From Klebsiella sp. RHBSTW-00484 (GTDB taxonomy: Bacteria > Pseudomonadota > Gammaproteobacteria > Enterobacterales > Enterobacteriaceae): DNA of 64,000 bases. Each line of letters begins with the position of its first letter. The first letter of the stretch is position 1. The notes under the pieces were generated by a model. The model had not been told where the DNA came from, did no database searches, and worked only from the letters and a program-made list of their open reading frames with translations. The stretch spans positions 124,001-188,000 of the forward strand of contig NZ_CP055481.1 of assembly GCF_013705725.1 (NCBI RefSeq), given 5' to 3'. Below are positions 41,132 to 49,857 of this stretch, one piece after another. The position numbers were made by a program, and so were the translations under genes.

Positions 41132-41773
41132 ATGAAGCCGTATCAGCGCCAGTTTATTGAGTTTGCGCTTAGCAAGCAGGTCCTTAAGTTTGGCGAATTT
41201 ACGCTGAAATCCGGGCGTAAGAGCCCCTATTTCTTCAACGCCGGCCTGTTTAATACCGGGCGCGATCTGGCATTGTTAGGCCGTTTTTACGCCGAAGCGC
41301 TGGTGGATTCCGGGATTGATTTTGATCTGTTGTTTGGCCCTGCGTACAAAGGTATTCCAATCGCCACGACTACTGCTGTCGCGTTGGCGGAACACCATGA
41401 CCGCGATCTGCCATACTGCTTTAATCGTAAAGAGGCGAAGACTCACGGCGAAGGCGGCAACCTGGTGGGAAGCGCTCTACAGGGCCGCGTGATGCTGGTG
41501 GATGACGTCATCACCGCAGGTACTGCGATTCGTGAATCTATGGAAATTATTCAGGCCAACGGCGCGGAATTAGCTGGTGTACTGATTTCTCTGGATCGCC
41601 AGGAGCGCGGACGCGGCGAAATCTCCGCGATTCAGGAAGTCGAGCGTGATTACGGCTGCAAAGTGATTTCTATTGTGACCCTGAAAGATCTGATCAGCTA
41701 TCTGGAAGAGAAGCCGGAAATGGCTGAACATCTGGCGTCGGTTCGCGCCTATCGCGAAGCGTACGGAGTATAA
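41132..41773 (+). CDS. pyrE: Orotate phosphoribosyltransferase PyrE
   Basis: 213 residues from the ATG at 41132 ([11 protein letters not shown]), the standard start; an upstream ATG at 41114 is in frame but lacks support. PRPP-binding motif '[17 protein letters not shown]' (near residue 120). Makes OMP from orotate and PRPP in pyrimidine synthesis. Controlled by the attenuator just upstream. Confidence 0.98.
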   Translation: MKPYQRQFIEFALSKQVLKFGEFTLKSGRKSPYFFNAGLFNTGRDLALLGRFYAEALVDSGIDFDLLFGPAYKGIPIATTTAVALAEHHDRDLPYCFNRKEAKTHGEGGNLVGSALQGRVMLVDDVITAGTAIRESMEIIQANGAELAGVLISLDRQERGRGEISAIQEVERDYGCKVISIVTLKDLISYLEEKPEMAEHLASVRAYREAYGV

Positions 41774-41779
41774 GAATCG

Positions 41780-41805
41780 ACCCGGCAGGTCAATGCCTGC
41801 CGGGT
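41780..41805. terminator. Bidirectional terminator between pyrE and the lactonase gene
   Basis: ACCCGGCAGG (41780-41789) pairs perfectly with CCTGCCGGGT (41796-41805) around TCAATG. It lies between two convergent stop codons. Confidence 0.75.
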
Positions 41806-41810
41806 AGGTT

Positions 41811-42827
41811 TCAAACCAGTTTGGCCCCTTGCGCATTGACGTAGAGCGAATAGATCGAGGTGCTGGAGGCCATAAACAGGCGATTGCGCTGCTCGCCGCC
41901 GAAGCACAGGTTAGCGCAGCGTTCCGGCAACTGAACGATGCCGATGTTTTTCCCCTGAGGGTTAAAGACGCGCACGCCATCAAGCTCCTCGCTGCCCGTC
42001 CCCCAACCACACCACAGATTACCGTCCATATCGCAGGCGATACCGTCGGCGGTGCCGTTACCGCAGTCAATATGTACTCTTTTATTTTTCAGTTCGTTAT
42101 TGACCACATCCCACGCGAGAATTAACCGATTTGGCGTTGCGCGACTCTCCACGACGTATAGCGTTTTCTCATCGGCGGAAAAACAGAGGCCGTTCGGCCC
42201 TTTCACGTCACCCAGCACGACGCTCAGTTTGCGGCTTTCAGGATCCAGCCGATAAACGTTTTGCGGTAGCTGCGGCGTGGCTTTATGCCCTTCGTAGAAT
42301 CCGCTGATGCCGAAAGGTGGGTCGGTAAACCAGATGCTGCCGTCTGACTTCACGACGATATCGTTTGGTGAGTTCAGCGGCTTGCCGTCAAAACTATCCG
42401 CCAGTACGGTAATGGTGCCATCGTATTCGGTGCGGGTAATGCGTCGGGTATCATGTTCGCAGCTGATCAGTCGTCCCTGCCGGTCGCGGGCATGGCCGTT
42501 AGCGTAGTTTGCCGGATGACGGAACACGCTGGTTTCACCAGTAGCTTCATCCCAGCGCATGATGGCGTTGTTGGGGATATCGCTCCAGAGCAACATGCGC
42601 GTATCGCCAAACCACACAGGCCCTTCCGCCCAGCGAAAACCGGTAGCAATCTGCTCGACTTTTGCGCTGGCAAGTATATAGCGGCGAAAGCTATCATCCA
42701 CTGCCACAATGCGTGGATCGGGATAACGTGCAGATGGTGCCCAGGCCGCGAAACTTTTTTGGTTTACCAGCAATGATGCGGTTGCGAGACCTCCCAGTTT
42801 GAGCAATTCCCGCCGTGATGTCGCCAT
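41811..42827 (-). CDS. Tat-exported SMP-30/gluconolactonase-like protein
   Basis: 338 residues with an N-terminal twin-arginine signal ('SRRELLKLGG', residues 4-13, then a hydrophobic stretch to about 28). The rest is a six-bladed SMP-30/lactonase beta-propeller. 'AEGPVWFGD' (Glu metal ligand, near residue 67), 'NSPNDIVVKSDGSIWFTDPP' (Asn/Asp ligands, near 152) and 'DGIACDMDGNLW' (near 262) are metal-site motifs. Predicted to hydrolyse sugar lactones in the periplasm (inference). It sits between pyrE and slmA, where E. coli has no such gene. Confidence 0.85.
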   Translation of the reverse strand: MATSRRELLKLGGLATASLLVNQKSFAAWAPSARYPDPRIVAVDDSFRRYILASAKVEQIATGFRWAEGPVWFGDTRMLLWSDIPNNAIMRWDEATGETSVFRHPANYANGHARDRQGRLISCEHDTRRITRTEYDGTITVLADSFDGKPLNSPNDIVVKSDGSIWFTDPPFGISGFYEGHKATPQLPQNVYRLDPESRKLSVVLGDVKGPNGLCFSADEKTLYVVESRATPNRLILAWDVVNNELKNKRVHIDCGNGTADGIACDMDGNLWCGWGTGSEELDGVRVFNPQGKNIGIVQLPERCANLCFGGEQRNRLFMASSTSIYSLYVNAQGAKLV

Positions 42828-42982
42828 CAGCCTTCTCCTTATCCGATGAAAAGAAACAATTTACGGATGTTAGGAGAGAGTGCAGATTGAAAACATCTGG
42901 CAATTCAACGAATTGTCCTGGGCTTTATGACAGAAAAATCAAAAAGGAGATGCAGCCATTGTGGCTGCATATAAGGTGCGGA

Positions 42983-43579
42983 TTACTGCAGCTGGGCGGC
43001 GACCAGCGGCCAACGGGCGTCAAAATCATCGGTCGGTCGATATTTAAACTCACTGCGCACAAAGCGCGACAGCATACCTTCACAGAATGCCAGCAACTGA
43101 CCAGCCAGCAGGGCTTCATCGACGGTGTAGCCTTCTCCCTCGCGCATTTTCTTTTCACGCAACACCTGGCGCAGCTGTACTTCAATGCGCTCAAACAGTT
43201 GATTGATTCGATCCTGCAATCTGTCCTGTTCAAACATCAGCGCATGGCCGGTCAGAATTCTCGTCAGCCCAGGATTCCGCTCGCCAAACCCTAGAATCAA
43301 CAGTACGATCAGGCGCAGGCGCGCTGAAGTATCTTTTTCATCTTTTAAAATCAAATTGATGCGCGTAATCAGGCTGTCTTCGATAAACTCGATCAGGCTG
43401 TCAAACATGCGGGTTTTGCTGGGAAAATGTCGGTACAGAGCCGCTTCGGATACGCCAACGGACGCCGCCAGTTTCGCTGTGGTAATGCGCTGACTCCCAT
43501 CGCTGGATTCAAGCATCAACGCCAGAGACTGAAGTATTTCTTCGCGACGATTCCTTTTCGCAGTTTGTTTTTCTGCCAT
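42983..43579 (-). CDS. slmA: Nucleoid occlusion factor SlmA
   Basis: A 198-residue TetR-family DNA-binding protein (E. coli 198) with N-terminal '[20 protein letters not shown]' as the recognition helix region. It binds chromosomal SBS sites and blocks FtsZ assembly over the nucleoid. In the usual dut-slmA order, on the same strand. Confidence 0.96.
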   Translation of the reverse strand: MAEKQTAKRNRREEILQSLALMLESSDGSQRITTAKLAASVGVSEAALYRHFPSKTRMFDSLIEFIEDSLITRINLILKDEKDTSARLRLIVLLILGFGERNPGLTRILTGHALMFEQDRLQDRINQLFERIEVQLRQVLREKKMREGEGYTVDEALLAGQLLAFCEGMLSRFVRSEFKYRPTDDFDARWPLVAAQLQ

Positions 43580-43754
43580 GTTTTAAAATACCCCTGAAAA
43601 AAGCACTTGCCAGGCAGGCATCCGCAAAGCGACCGCAAGCAGCTGCCTGCGGCGTTGTTATTGCATTATTACGCTTTGGAATGCAGGTTACACTTTATCC
43701 TTCGGGCAGCCCTGCTGTTGGCGGCATCCCGAGTGATTGGGTGTATCGCTGGGC

Positions 43755-44213
43755 TTATTTACGCCCGGAGTGACCGAAGCCACCTTCGCCACGATCGGTG
43801 GCGTCAAAATCTTCCACCAGACTAAATTCCGCCTGTACGACAGGCACAAACACCATTTGAGCGATACGCTCGCCAGGTTCGATAGTGAAGCTCTGCTGAC
43901 CACGGTTCCAGACGGAAACCATCAACTGGCCCTGATAGTCGGAATCAATCAGGCCCACCAGGTTGCCCAGAACAACGCCATGCTTATGACCCAGCCCAGA
44001 GCGCGGCAGAATCACCGCTGCCAGAGACGAGTCGGCAATGTGAATCGCCAGGCCAGTCGGCACAAGCGTGGTAGCGCCAGGCGCCAGCTCTACGGCGTCA
44101 TCGAGACAGGCTCGCAGGTCAAGTCCGGCGGAGCCGGAGGTGGCATAAGTTGGCAGCGGAAACTGCTGACCAACACGCGGGTCCAGAATCTTAACGTCGA
44201 TTTTTTTCATCAT
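43755..44213 (-). CDS. dut: dUTP diphosphatase Dut
   Basis: A 152-residue trimeric dUTPase with the five motifs visible, including 'GSAGLDLRA' (motif 1), '[10 protein letters not shown]' (motif 3), '[11 protein letters not shown]' and the C-terminal '[11 protein letters not shown]' that closes over the site. Converts dUTP to dUMP and PPi. Its start overlaps the 3' end of coaBC by 23 bases, indicating co-transcription. Confidence 0.97.
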   Translation of the reverse strand: MMKKIDVKILDPRVGQQFPLPTYATSGSAGLDLRACLDDAVELAPGATTLVPTGLAIHIADSSLAAVILPRSGLGHKHGVVLGNLVGLIDSDYQGQLMVSVWNRGQQSFTIEPGERIAQMVFVPVVQAEFSLVEDFDATDRGEGGFGHSGRK

Positions 44214-45405
44214 AACGGGTCACGATCTCGTCGAGTAATAATTGGCCCAGGAGTTCCTTGCGCTCAAGTGGTAAGCGCTTATCTCCCTCTTGCCAGAAAA
44301 GGTGTAATGCATTGCTATCGCTGTTAAATCCCTGATTTGGCTGTGAAACATCATTAGCGCAAATCAGATCGAGATTTTTGCGGGCACGTTTTTGCCGTGC
44401 GTATTCTTCCACATTATTCGTTTCGGCGGCAAATCCAACGACGTAGGGGCGGTTGGCTTTAAGCGCCGCGACCCCAGCGACGATATCCGGATTTTTAACC
44501 ATTTTCAGGGTTAATTCATCACCTTGTTTTTTGATTTTTTCTTCGGCGATGGCGACCGCACGGTAGTCAGCAACTGCCGCACAGCCAATAAAAATGTGCT
44601 GCTGAGAAGCGCTATTTTGCACGGCGGCTTCCATTTCCAGCGCTGTGGTGACATCAATTCTCTGCACAAACGGCGGCGTTGGCAGAGAAACCGGACCACT
44701 AACCAGCGTCACGTTCGCCCCGCGATGCGCGGCGGCGGCGGCAATCGCGAAACCCATCTTACCAGAACTGTGATTGGTGATATAACGCACTGGATCCAGC
44801 GGCTCGCGGGTTGGGCCCGCGGTAATCATGATGTTGAGATGTTGCAAATCTTTGACAGGAGAGAAATGCTGCGCGGCCATATCAACAATAGTCAGCGGGT
44901 CCAGCATTCTCCCTGGACCGATATCGCCACAGGCCTGGCTGCCGCTATCCGGGCCCCAAACCAGCAGACCGCGTGAGGAGATAACGTCAAGATTATGCTG
45001 GGTGGCGGCGGCGCGATACATCTGCTGATTCATTGCGGGCACGACGGCGACTGGCGACGGCGTGGCGAGGCAAATTGTGGAAACGAGGTCGTTAGCCATT
45101 CCTGCCGCAATACGTGCAATTAAATCGGCGGTAGCGGGGGCGAGAATTACCAGGTCTGCCCATTTTCCCAGCTCAATGTGGCCCATTGCCGCTTCTGCGG
45201 CCGGGTCGAGCAGACTGTCGGAGACCGGATAACCGGATACCGCCTGTAGACTCAGTGGCGTAATGAAGGCTTTTGCGGCTTCCGTCATGGCGACGCGGAC
45301 ATCCGCTCCACGGTCACGCAGGCGGCGCACCAGTTCCGGCGTTTTATAGGCAGCAATACCGCCGCTCACGCCAAGAACGATCTTTTTACCAGCCAGACTC
45401 ATCAT
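44191..45405 (-). CDS. coaBC: Bifunctional phosphopantothenoylcysteine decarboxylase/synthase CoaBC
   Basis: 404 residues from the ATG at 45405 (an adjacent ATG at 45402 gives 403); the frame runs on to 45579, but that stretch overlaps radC's leader. An N-terminal flavoprotein CoaC domain ('[18 protein letters not shown]', His in '[12 protein letters not shown]') and a C-terminal CoaB synthetase domain ('[20 protein letters not shown]'). Two steps of coenzyme A synthesis in the cytoplasm. Divergent from radC. Confidence 0.96.
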   Translation of the reverse strand: MMSLAGKKIVLGVSGGIAAYKTPELVRRLRDRGADVRVAMTEAAKAFITPLSLQAVSGYPVSDSLLDPAAEAAMGHIELGKWADLVILAPATADLIARIAAGMANDLVSTICLATPSPVAVVPAMNQQMYRAAATQHNLDVISSRGLLVWGPDSGSQACGDIGPGRMLDPLTIVDMAAQHFSPVKDLQHLNIMITAGPTREPLDPVRYITNHSSGKMGFAIAAAAAHRGANVTLVSGPVSLPTPPFVQRIDVTTALEMEAAVQNSASQQHIFIGCAAVADYRAVAIAEEKIKKQGDELTLKMVKNPDIVAGVAALKANRPYVVGFAAETNNVEEYARQKRARKNLDLICANDVSQPNQGFNSDSNALHLFWQEGDKRLPLERKELLGQLLLDEIVTRYDEKNRR

Positions 45406-45577
45406 GATTTTTTCCTGTTGCGGTACACCAGAATTCGCGCATCTTATCACAATCCGATCGGCATCGTGTGCCTGGCAGAGATCCACTTTGCGAGCCGATA
45501 CGCACGGATAAAATTTGCCGATCGGCAGCGCTGGAGGGCTGTGCCAGGATAGCGCGCACAGGAAAGGAGAAGCCGCC

Positions 45578-46243
45578 ATGGATACACAGGAACCTCTGAT
45601 GCCGAGGGAAAAAATGCAGTGCTACGGTATCGAATCGTTGTCGGATATTGAGCTGCTGGCGCTGTTTTTACGTACTGGCACGCGCACGCAGGATGTCATA
45701 ACGTTTTCCCAGGATTTGCTGCAGCGCTTTGGCTCGCTATACGGTCTGCTATCGGCGGAAAAAGAGCAGTTTGATGAGGTTGAGGGGATTGGCCCGGCGA
45801 CATATGCGCAGTTGAAGGGGATTGCTGAGCTGGCGCGGCGCTATTTTTGTCTGCGGATAACTGAAGAGCCCTCTCTGGTCTCGCCGTCGATGACGCGGGA
45901 ATTTCTGCAAAGCCAACTGGCTGACGAAGAACGTGAGATCTTTATGGTGATCTTTTTAGATAATCAGAACCGGGTATTGAAACATAGCCGACTTTTTTCT
46001 GGTACTCTTAGCCACGTTGAGGTGCATCCGCGAGAAATCGTACGCGAAGCCATCAAAGTGAACGCCGCCGCGGTGATCCTGGCTCATAATCATCCATCCG
46101 GTAGCCCTGAGCCGAGTAAGGCCGACAGGTTGATTACCGAAAGAGTGATAAAATGTTGCCGATTCATGGATATACGCGTGCTTGATCACCTTGTTATCGG
46201 CCGCGGAGCGTACGTATCTTTTGCTGAGCGCGGCTGGATTTAG
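45578..46243 (+). CDS. radC: RadC/JAB-domain protein
   Basis: 221 residues from the ATG at 45578, after AGGAAAGGAG. An N-terminal helix-hairpin-helix region ('[16 protein letters not shown]') and a C-terminal JAB/MPN domain with the metal motif '[14 protein letters not shown]' (near residue 170). The family is often called a DNA repair protein, but its biochemical role is unresolved. Upstream of rpmB as in E. coli. Confidence 0.94.
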   Translation: MDTQEPLMPREKMQCYGIESLSDIELLALFLRTGTRTQDVITFSQDLLQRFGSLYGLLSAEKEQFDEVEGIGPATYAQLKGIAELARRYFCLRITEEPSLVSPSMTREFLQSQLADEEREIFMVIFLDNQNRVLKHSRLFSGTLSHVEVHPREIVREAIKVNAAAVILAHNHPSGSPEPSKADRLITERVIKCCRFMDIRVLDHLVIGRGAYVSFAERGWI

Positions 46244-46285
46244 CCCCGATCATGCGATCCATCGGGATCTTTGTCTGTTCGGGAC

Positions 46286-46314
46286 TTGAGCACATCGCCG
46301 AGTCAGCGTATACT
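46286..46314 (+). promoter_or_regulatory. rpmBG promoter
   Basis: TTGAGC (46286-46291), a 17-base spacer and TATACT (46309-46314) form a strong sigma-70 promoter. It is followed by a leader of about 140 bases before rpmB that could hold structure. Confidence 0.8.
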
Positions 46315-46439
46315 ACGCCACCTTTGAGAATCTCGGGTTTGGCATTTGGGCCTGGCAATCGAGAGTTCAATAGAACTATGCGATGACCGGGCTGTAAAGC
46401 CTGACGAGGCGCCAATACCCCATACGAAGCTCGAGCTAA

Positions 46440-46697
<258 letters not shown>

Positions 46698-46714
46698 GTA
46701 CTTAGAGGAATTAA

Positions 46715-46885
<171 letters not shown>

Positions 46886-46907
46886 TTTTAGCCTCCTTGT
46901 AAAGAAG

Positions 46908-46932
46908 AACCCCGCCCCGGCGGGGTTTTTTG
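46908..46932 (+). terminator. Rho-independent terminator after rpmG
   Basis: AACCCCG (46908-46914) pairs with CGGGGTT (46921-46927), and the stem is followed by six T. It closes the rpmBG operon before the vWA operon. Confidence 0.9.
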
Positions 46933-47086
46933 TTTCCGTTTTACAGTATTTCCCTTCTTTGAAATTTATCACTCAATTCTTCTTCTCGTCGTTAATCATT
47001 AACCATATGAATGAAAAGGTTTTTCTTGTCTTGCCGGGACGGGATGTTTATTCTTCCGGTACAGAAAACCACCGACAGGGATTGTT

Positions 47087-47764
47087 ATGACGTCATTCAT
47101 TCCAGATGTTTCATTTATTGATAACAGTGAACAGCGAACCCCCTTAATTCTCGTTCTCGATTGTTCCGGCAGTATGGAGGGCAAGCCAATTGCCCAGCTA
47201 AATCAGGGGCTCAAGCTGCTGGAAAGCGAACTTAAAAATGATGTTATCGCCGCGAAGCGTGTTCGCCTGCTGGTGATTAAATACGGCGGTTACGATGAGT
47301 GCCAGCTGCATGGCGACTGGTGCGATGCGATGGACTTCACCGCCCCAGTTCTTGAAGCGAGTGGTCTGACGCCAACCGGGCAGGCCGTCAGCCTGGCTCT
47401 GGGCGAAATCGAAGCTGAAAAGCAGCGTCTGAAAGCGGCTGGCGTACCCTATACCCGGCCATGGCTGTTTTTGATGTCGGACGGTGCGCCAACGGATAAC
47501 TGGCAGGTGGCGGCTCAGGAGTGCTGCGAGGCGCAGGCGGCGAATAAAGTTGCCGTATTCCCGATTAGTGTGGGCGACGAGGCCTCTGAATCGATGGGCC
47601 ATTTCAGCCGTAGCGGGATTAATGGCGTGAAACAGCTGAAGGGGTTGCAGTTTCGCGAGCTGTTCCTTTGGCTAAGCGCCAGCATGCAGGTGGTGTCGCA
47701 GTCAACGCCGGGCGGAAAAGCACAGCTGCCGCCGACGGACAGCTGGTCAGAAATTTCGGTCTGA
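47087..47764 (+). CDS. von Willebrand factor A-domain protein (YegL/TerY-like)
   Basis: 225 residues forming a single vWA domain. The metal-ion-dependent adhesion site is intact: 'LDCSGSMEG' with D25, S27 and S29; a threonine in 'GLTPTGQAV' near 93; and 'MSDGAPTDN' near 130. Soluble, no signal peptide. First gene of a tight four-gene operon: the phosphatase gene follows after 4 bases. The vWA, PP2C and kinase set matches the YegL/YegK/YegI trio of E. coli, found elsewhere on that chromosome. Likely role: a partner-binding scaffold (inference). Confidence 0.88.
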   Translation: MTSFIPDVSFIDNSEQRTPLILVLDCSGSMEGKPIAQLNQGLKLLESELKNDVIAAKRVRLLVIKYGGYDECQLHGDWCDAMDFTAPVLEASGLTPTGQAVSLALGEIEAEKQRLKAAGVPYTRPWLFLMSDGAPTDNWQVAAQECCEAQAANKVAVFPISVGDEASESMGHFSRSGINGVKQLKGLQFRELFLWLSASMQVVSQSTPGGKAQLPPTDSWSEISV

Positions 47765-47768
47765 CGCG

Positions 47769-48494
47769 ATGAACTGGCGCGTTTATGCTTCGTCGGTTAT
47801 CGGCAGCAGCCACCGACAAAATAACCTTCCTTGTCAGGATGCCTTTTGCTATCGCAATTTGGGCGATCGACTTGTTGCTGTCGTTTGTGATGGCGCAGGT
47901 TCAGCCGCTTATAGCGAACAGGGGGCGGCTTTGGTTGCCCGGGCGCTGTGTGAGCGCCTGGCGCTATTGACCGTTGTGCCTGATGAAGAGCAAGTCGTGG
48001 CGCTGATAGCGGATGTCCGAGAGGCTGTTCTGCTACAAGCCAAAGAGCAACAGCTTGTCGCGGGTGATTTTGCCTGTACCGTTCTGGCGGCATGGCTGGG
48101 CGAAACGCAGTCGCTGGTCCTGCATATCGGTGATGGCGTTGCGGCGCTCACTATCAACGATGAGCAGCACTTCTCTTTACCTGAAAACGGTGAATACGCC
48201 AACCAAACCTGGTTCCTCACCAGCCCTGACTGGCGTGAACATTTACGCATCAATCAGTTTGCTGGCAGAGCCATACAGCTGGTGATGATGTCCGATGGTG
48301 TGCAGCCGTTTGCGCTAAACCGTAGCTGTGATGCGCTGTTTTCCCCCTTTATGGACCCTGTCGTAAGCTATTTGCAGCAGGTTTCAGAGGAGAAGGGGAG
48401 CGAAGCGATACGCGCCACGCTTGATGACCCGCGCACGTGGGCGATAACCGGTGATGACAAGACGCTGCTGGTAGCTCTGCGTAATGAAGCATAA
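47769..48494 (+). CDS. PP2C-like protein phosphatase (YegK-like)
   Basis: 241 residues with the PP2C metal-binding acids: 'PCQDAF' (D24), 'VVCDGAGSA' (D41, G42), 'HIGDGVAAL' (near 119), 'MMSDGVQP' (near 173) and 'TGDDKTLLVAL' at the C-terminus (near 228). Predicted to remove phosphate from Ser/Thr, probably from substrates of the neighbouring kinase (inference). Its end overlaps the kinase start by 11 bases, so they are translationally coupled. Confidence 0.88.
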   Translation: MNWRVYASSVIGSSHRQNNLPCQDAFCYRNLGDRLVAVVCDGAGSAAYSEQGAALVARALCERLALLTVVPDEEQVVALIADVREAVLLQAKEQQLVAGDFACTVLAAWLGETQSLVLHIGDGVAALTINDEQHFSLPENGEYANQTWFLTSPDWREHLRINQFAGRAIQLVMMSDGVQPFALNRSCDALFSPFMDPVVSYLQQVSEEKGSEAIRATLDDPRTWAITGDDKTLLVALRNEA

Positions 48495-49857
48495 AAAAGT
48501 CCCTGGGTGTTATAACGAGCAGCGCCGCGCGGTACGTTTGGGGAAACTCATCAAGAGCGGCGGCGCTGGCAGCGTCTATTTTCTGGCGGATGACCCTTCC
48601 CGGGTTGCGAAAATCTATCATCCCAATATCGATACCGGTTATTACCAGCGCAAGCTTAGCGCCATGCTTGCGCAGCGCCCGCAGATCCCCGCACCTGCCG
48701 ACGGTGAGACGATTGTCCAGTTGGCGTGGCCCGACTATTTGCTCTTTGACGAGCGCAAGCGCGTTATTGGCTTTGTTATGCCGGTCCTTGATACCCAGCG
48801 CACTATTGAGCTGGAGTATATTTTGCAGTCGCGGCAAGCGAAGGCGCAGAATCTGCCGGAAGGGATCGGCGCAAAAGTAAGTCTGGCCTGCAACCTCGCG
48901 ACCCTGGTCTCGGCGCTGCATGCGCGACAGCACCGGGTTATCGACATGAAGCCGGTTAACCTGCGCTTCTATCGCGACAGCCTGTATATCGCGCTGCTGG
49001 ACTGCGATGGTTTTAGCATTCAGGGCGAGGGCGAGCGTTTCCCTGCCGGGCAGTTCACGCCGGATTACCTGGCACCGGAGTTCCAGCGCATCGGGCAGGT
49101 GCCCGGCGAACAGGAAGAAGCACAGGACCGTTTTTCGCTGGCGGTGATTATTTTTCAACTGCTCAACCATGGTATTCATCCCTATAGCGGCCGCTCGCAA
49201 ACCGCGAAGGTGCCCGATGATTTACCCGGTCGCATCGCCGCCGGTTGCTATGCCTACGGCGTCAATGCGGCAAAAAATATTACCCCGGTACCGGCCAGTA
49301 CCCACCATCTGCTGCCGACCGAGCTGCGTAAGCTGTTCGACCGCGCTTTTAGCGGCTCATCCGCCCGACGCCCTTGCGCCGATGAATGGGCACAGGTATT
49401 GCGTCCTTATGCGCTACGCAGTACGCAAAAAATTGTTCTCTGTAGTAAGAAACATCAGCATTTCGCTGGGATGCCGTGCCTGGTCTGCGCACGTGAAAAA
49501 CAGGTTGTAGAAGGCGTAAAGCAGGCGAAGCAGCATAAGCAAACGCAAACTGTTCGCCAGCGACCTGCGCCCATCAAGCGCCAGCCTCGCGTTGCGCCAG
49601 CCGCTGCGGTACGTCGTCAGCCAACCGGGCCGGGGCCGTTAACGCTGCTGTGGCGCAATATGCGCAGCAAAGTTCCTGCATTTGTTTGGCACGGGGCGCT
49701 GGCCCTGATTAGCACTCTGGTGATGACCATATTAGCGCGTAATTTTACCCAACTGAGCGGTCCCTGGCATGCCTGGTACGATAACGCGGCGTTAATCCTG
49801 ATTTTTGTCTGGATAGCCGTGATGGGGCTGCTGGCGATTCTTCGGAGTAAGCCATAA
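48484..49857 (+). CDS. Membrane-anchored Ser/Thr protein kinase (YegI-like)
   Basis: 457 residues: an N-terminal eukaryotic-type kinase domain with glycine loop 'SGGAGSV' (25-31), Lys43 in 'VAKIY', the catalytic segment 'IDMKPVNL' with D154, K156 and N159, the metal Asp in 'DCDGF' (173-177) and 'YLAPEF' (195-200). All key residues are present, although the usual HRD is replaced by VID. A Cys pair 'CLVC' near 336, a basic Pro-rich linker (350-385) and two C-terminal membrane segments (about 401-421 and 432-453) follow, so the kinase faces the cytoplasm. The next gene starts immediately after the stop. Confidence 0.88.
   Translation: MKHKKVPGCYNEQRRAVRLGKLIKSGGAGSVYFLADDPSRVAKIYHPNIDTGYYQRKLSAMLAQRPQIPAPADGETIVQLAWPDYLLFDERKRVIGFVMPVLDTQRTIELEYILQSRQAKAQNLPEGIGAKVSLACNLATLVSALHARQHRVIDMKPVNLRFYRDSLYIALLDCDGFSIQGEGERFPAGQFTPDYLAPEFQRIGQVPGEQEEAQDRFSLAVIIFQLLNHGIHPYSGRSQTAKVPDDLPGRIAAGCYAYGVNAAKNITPVPASTHHLLPTELRKLFDRAFSGSSARRPCADEWAQVLRPYALRSTQKIVLCSKKHQHFAGMPCLVCAREKQVVEGVKQAKQHKQTQTVRQRPAPIKRQPRVAPAAAVRRQPTGPGPLTLLWRNMRSKVPAFVWHGALALISTLVMTILARNFTQLSGPWHAWYDNAALILIFVWIAVMGLLAILRSKP

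Noticed and set aside
47087..49857. Tellurite-resistance (ter) or phage-defence island
   Set aside because: The vWA and kinase genes resemble parts of such systems, but no TerD-like, nuclease or NTPase effector genes lie nearby. The YegL/K/I comparison fits better.
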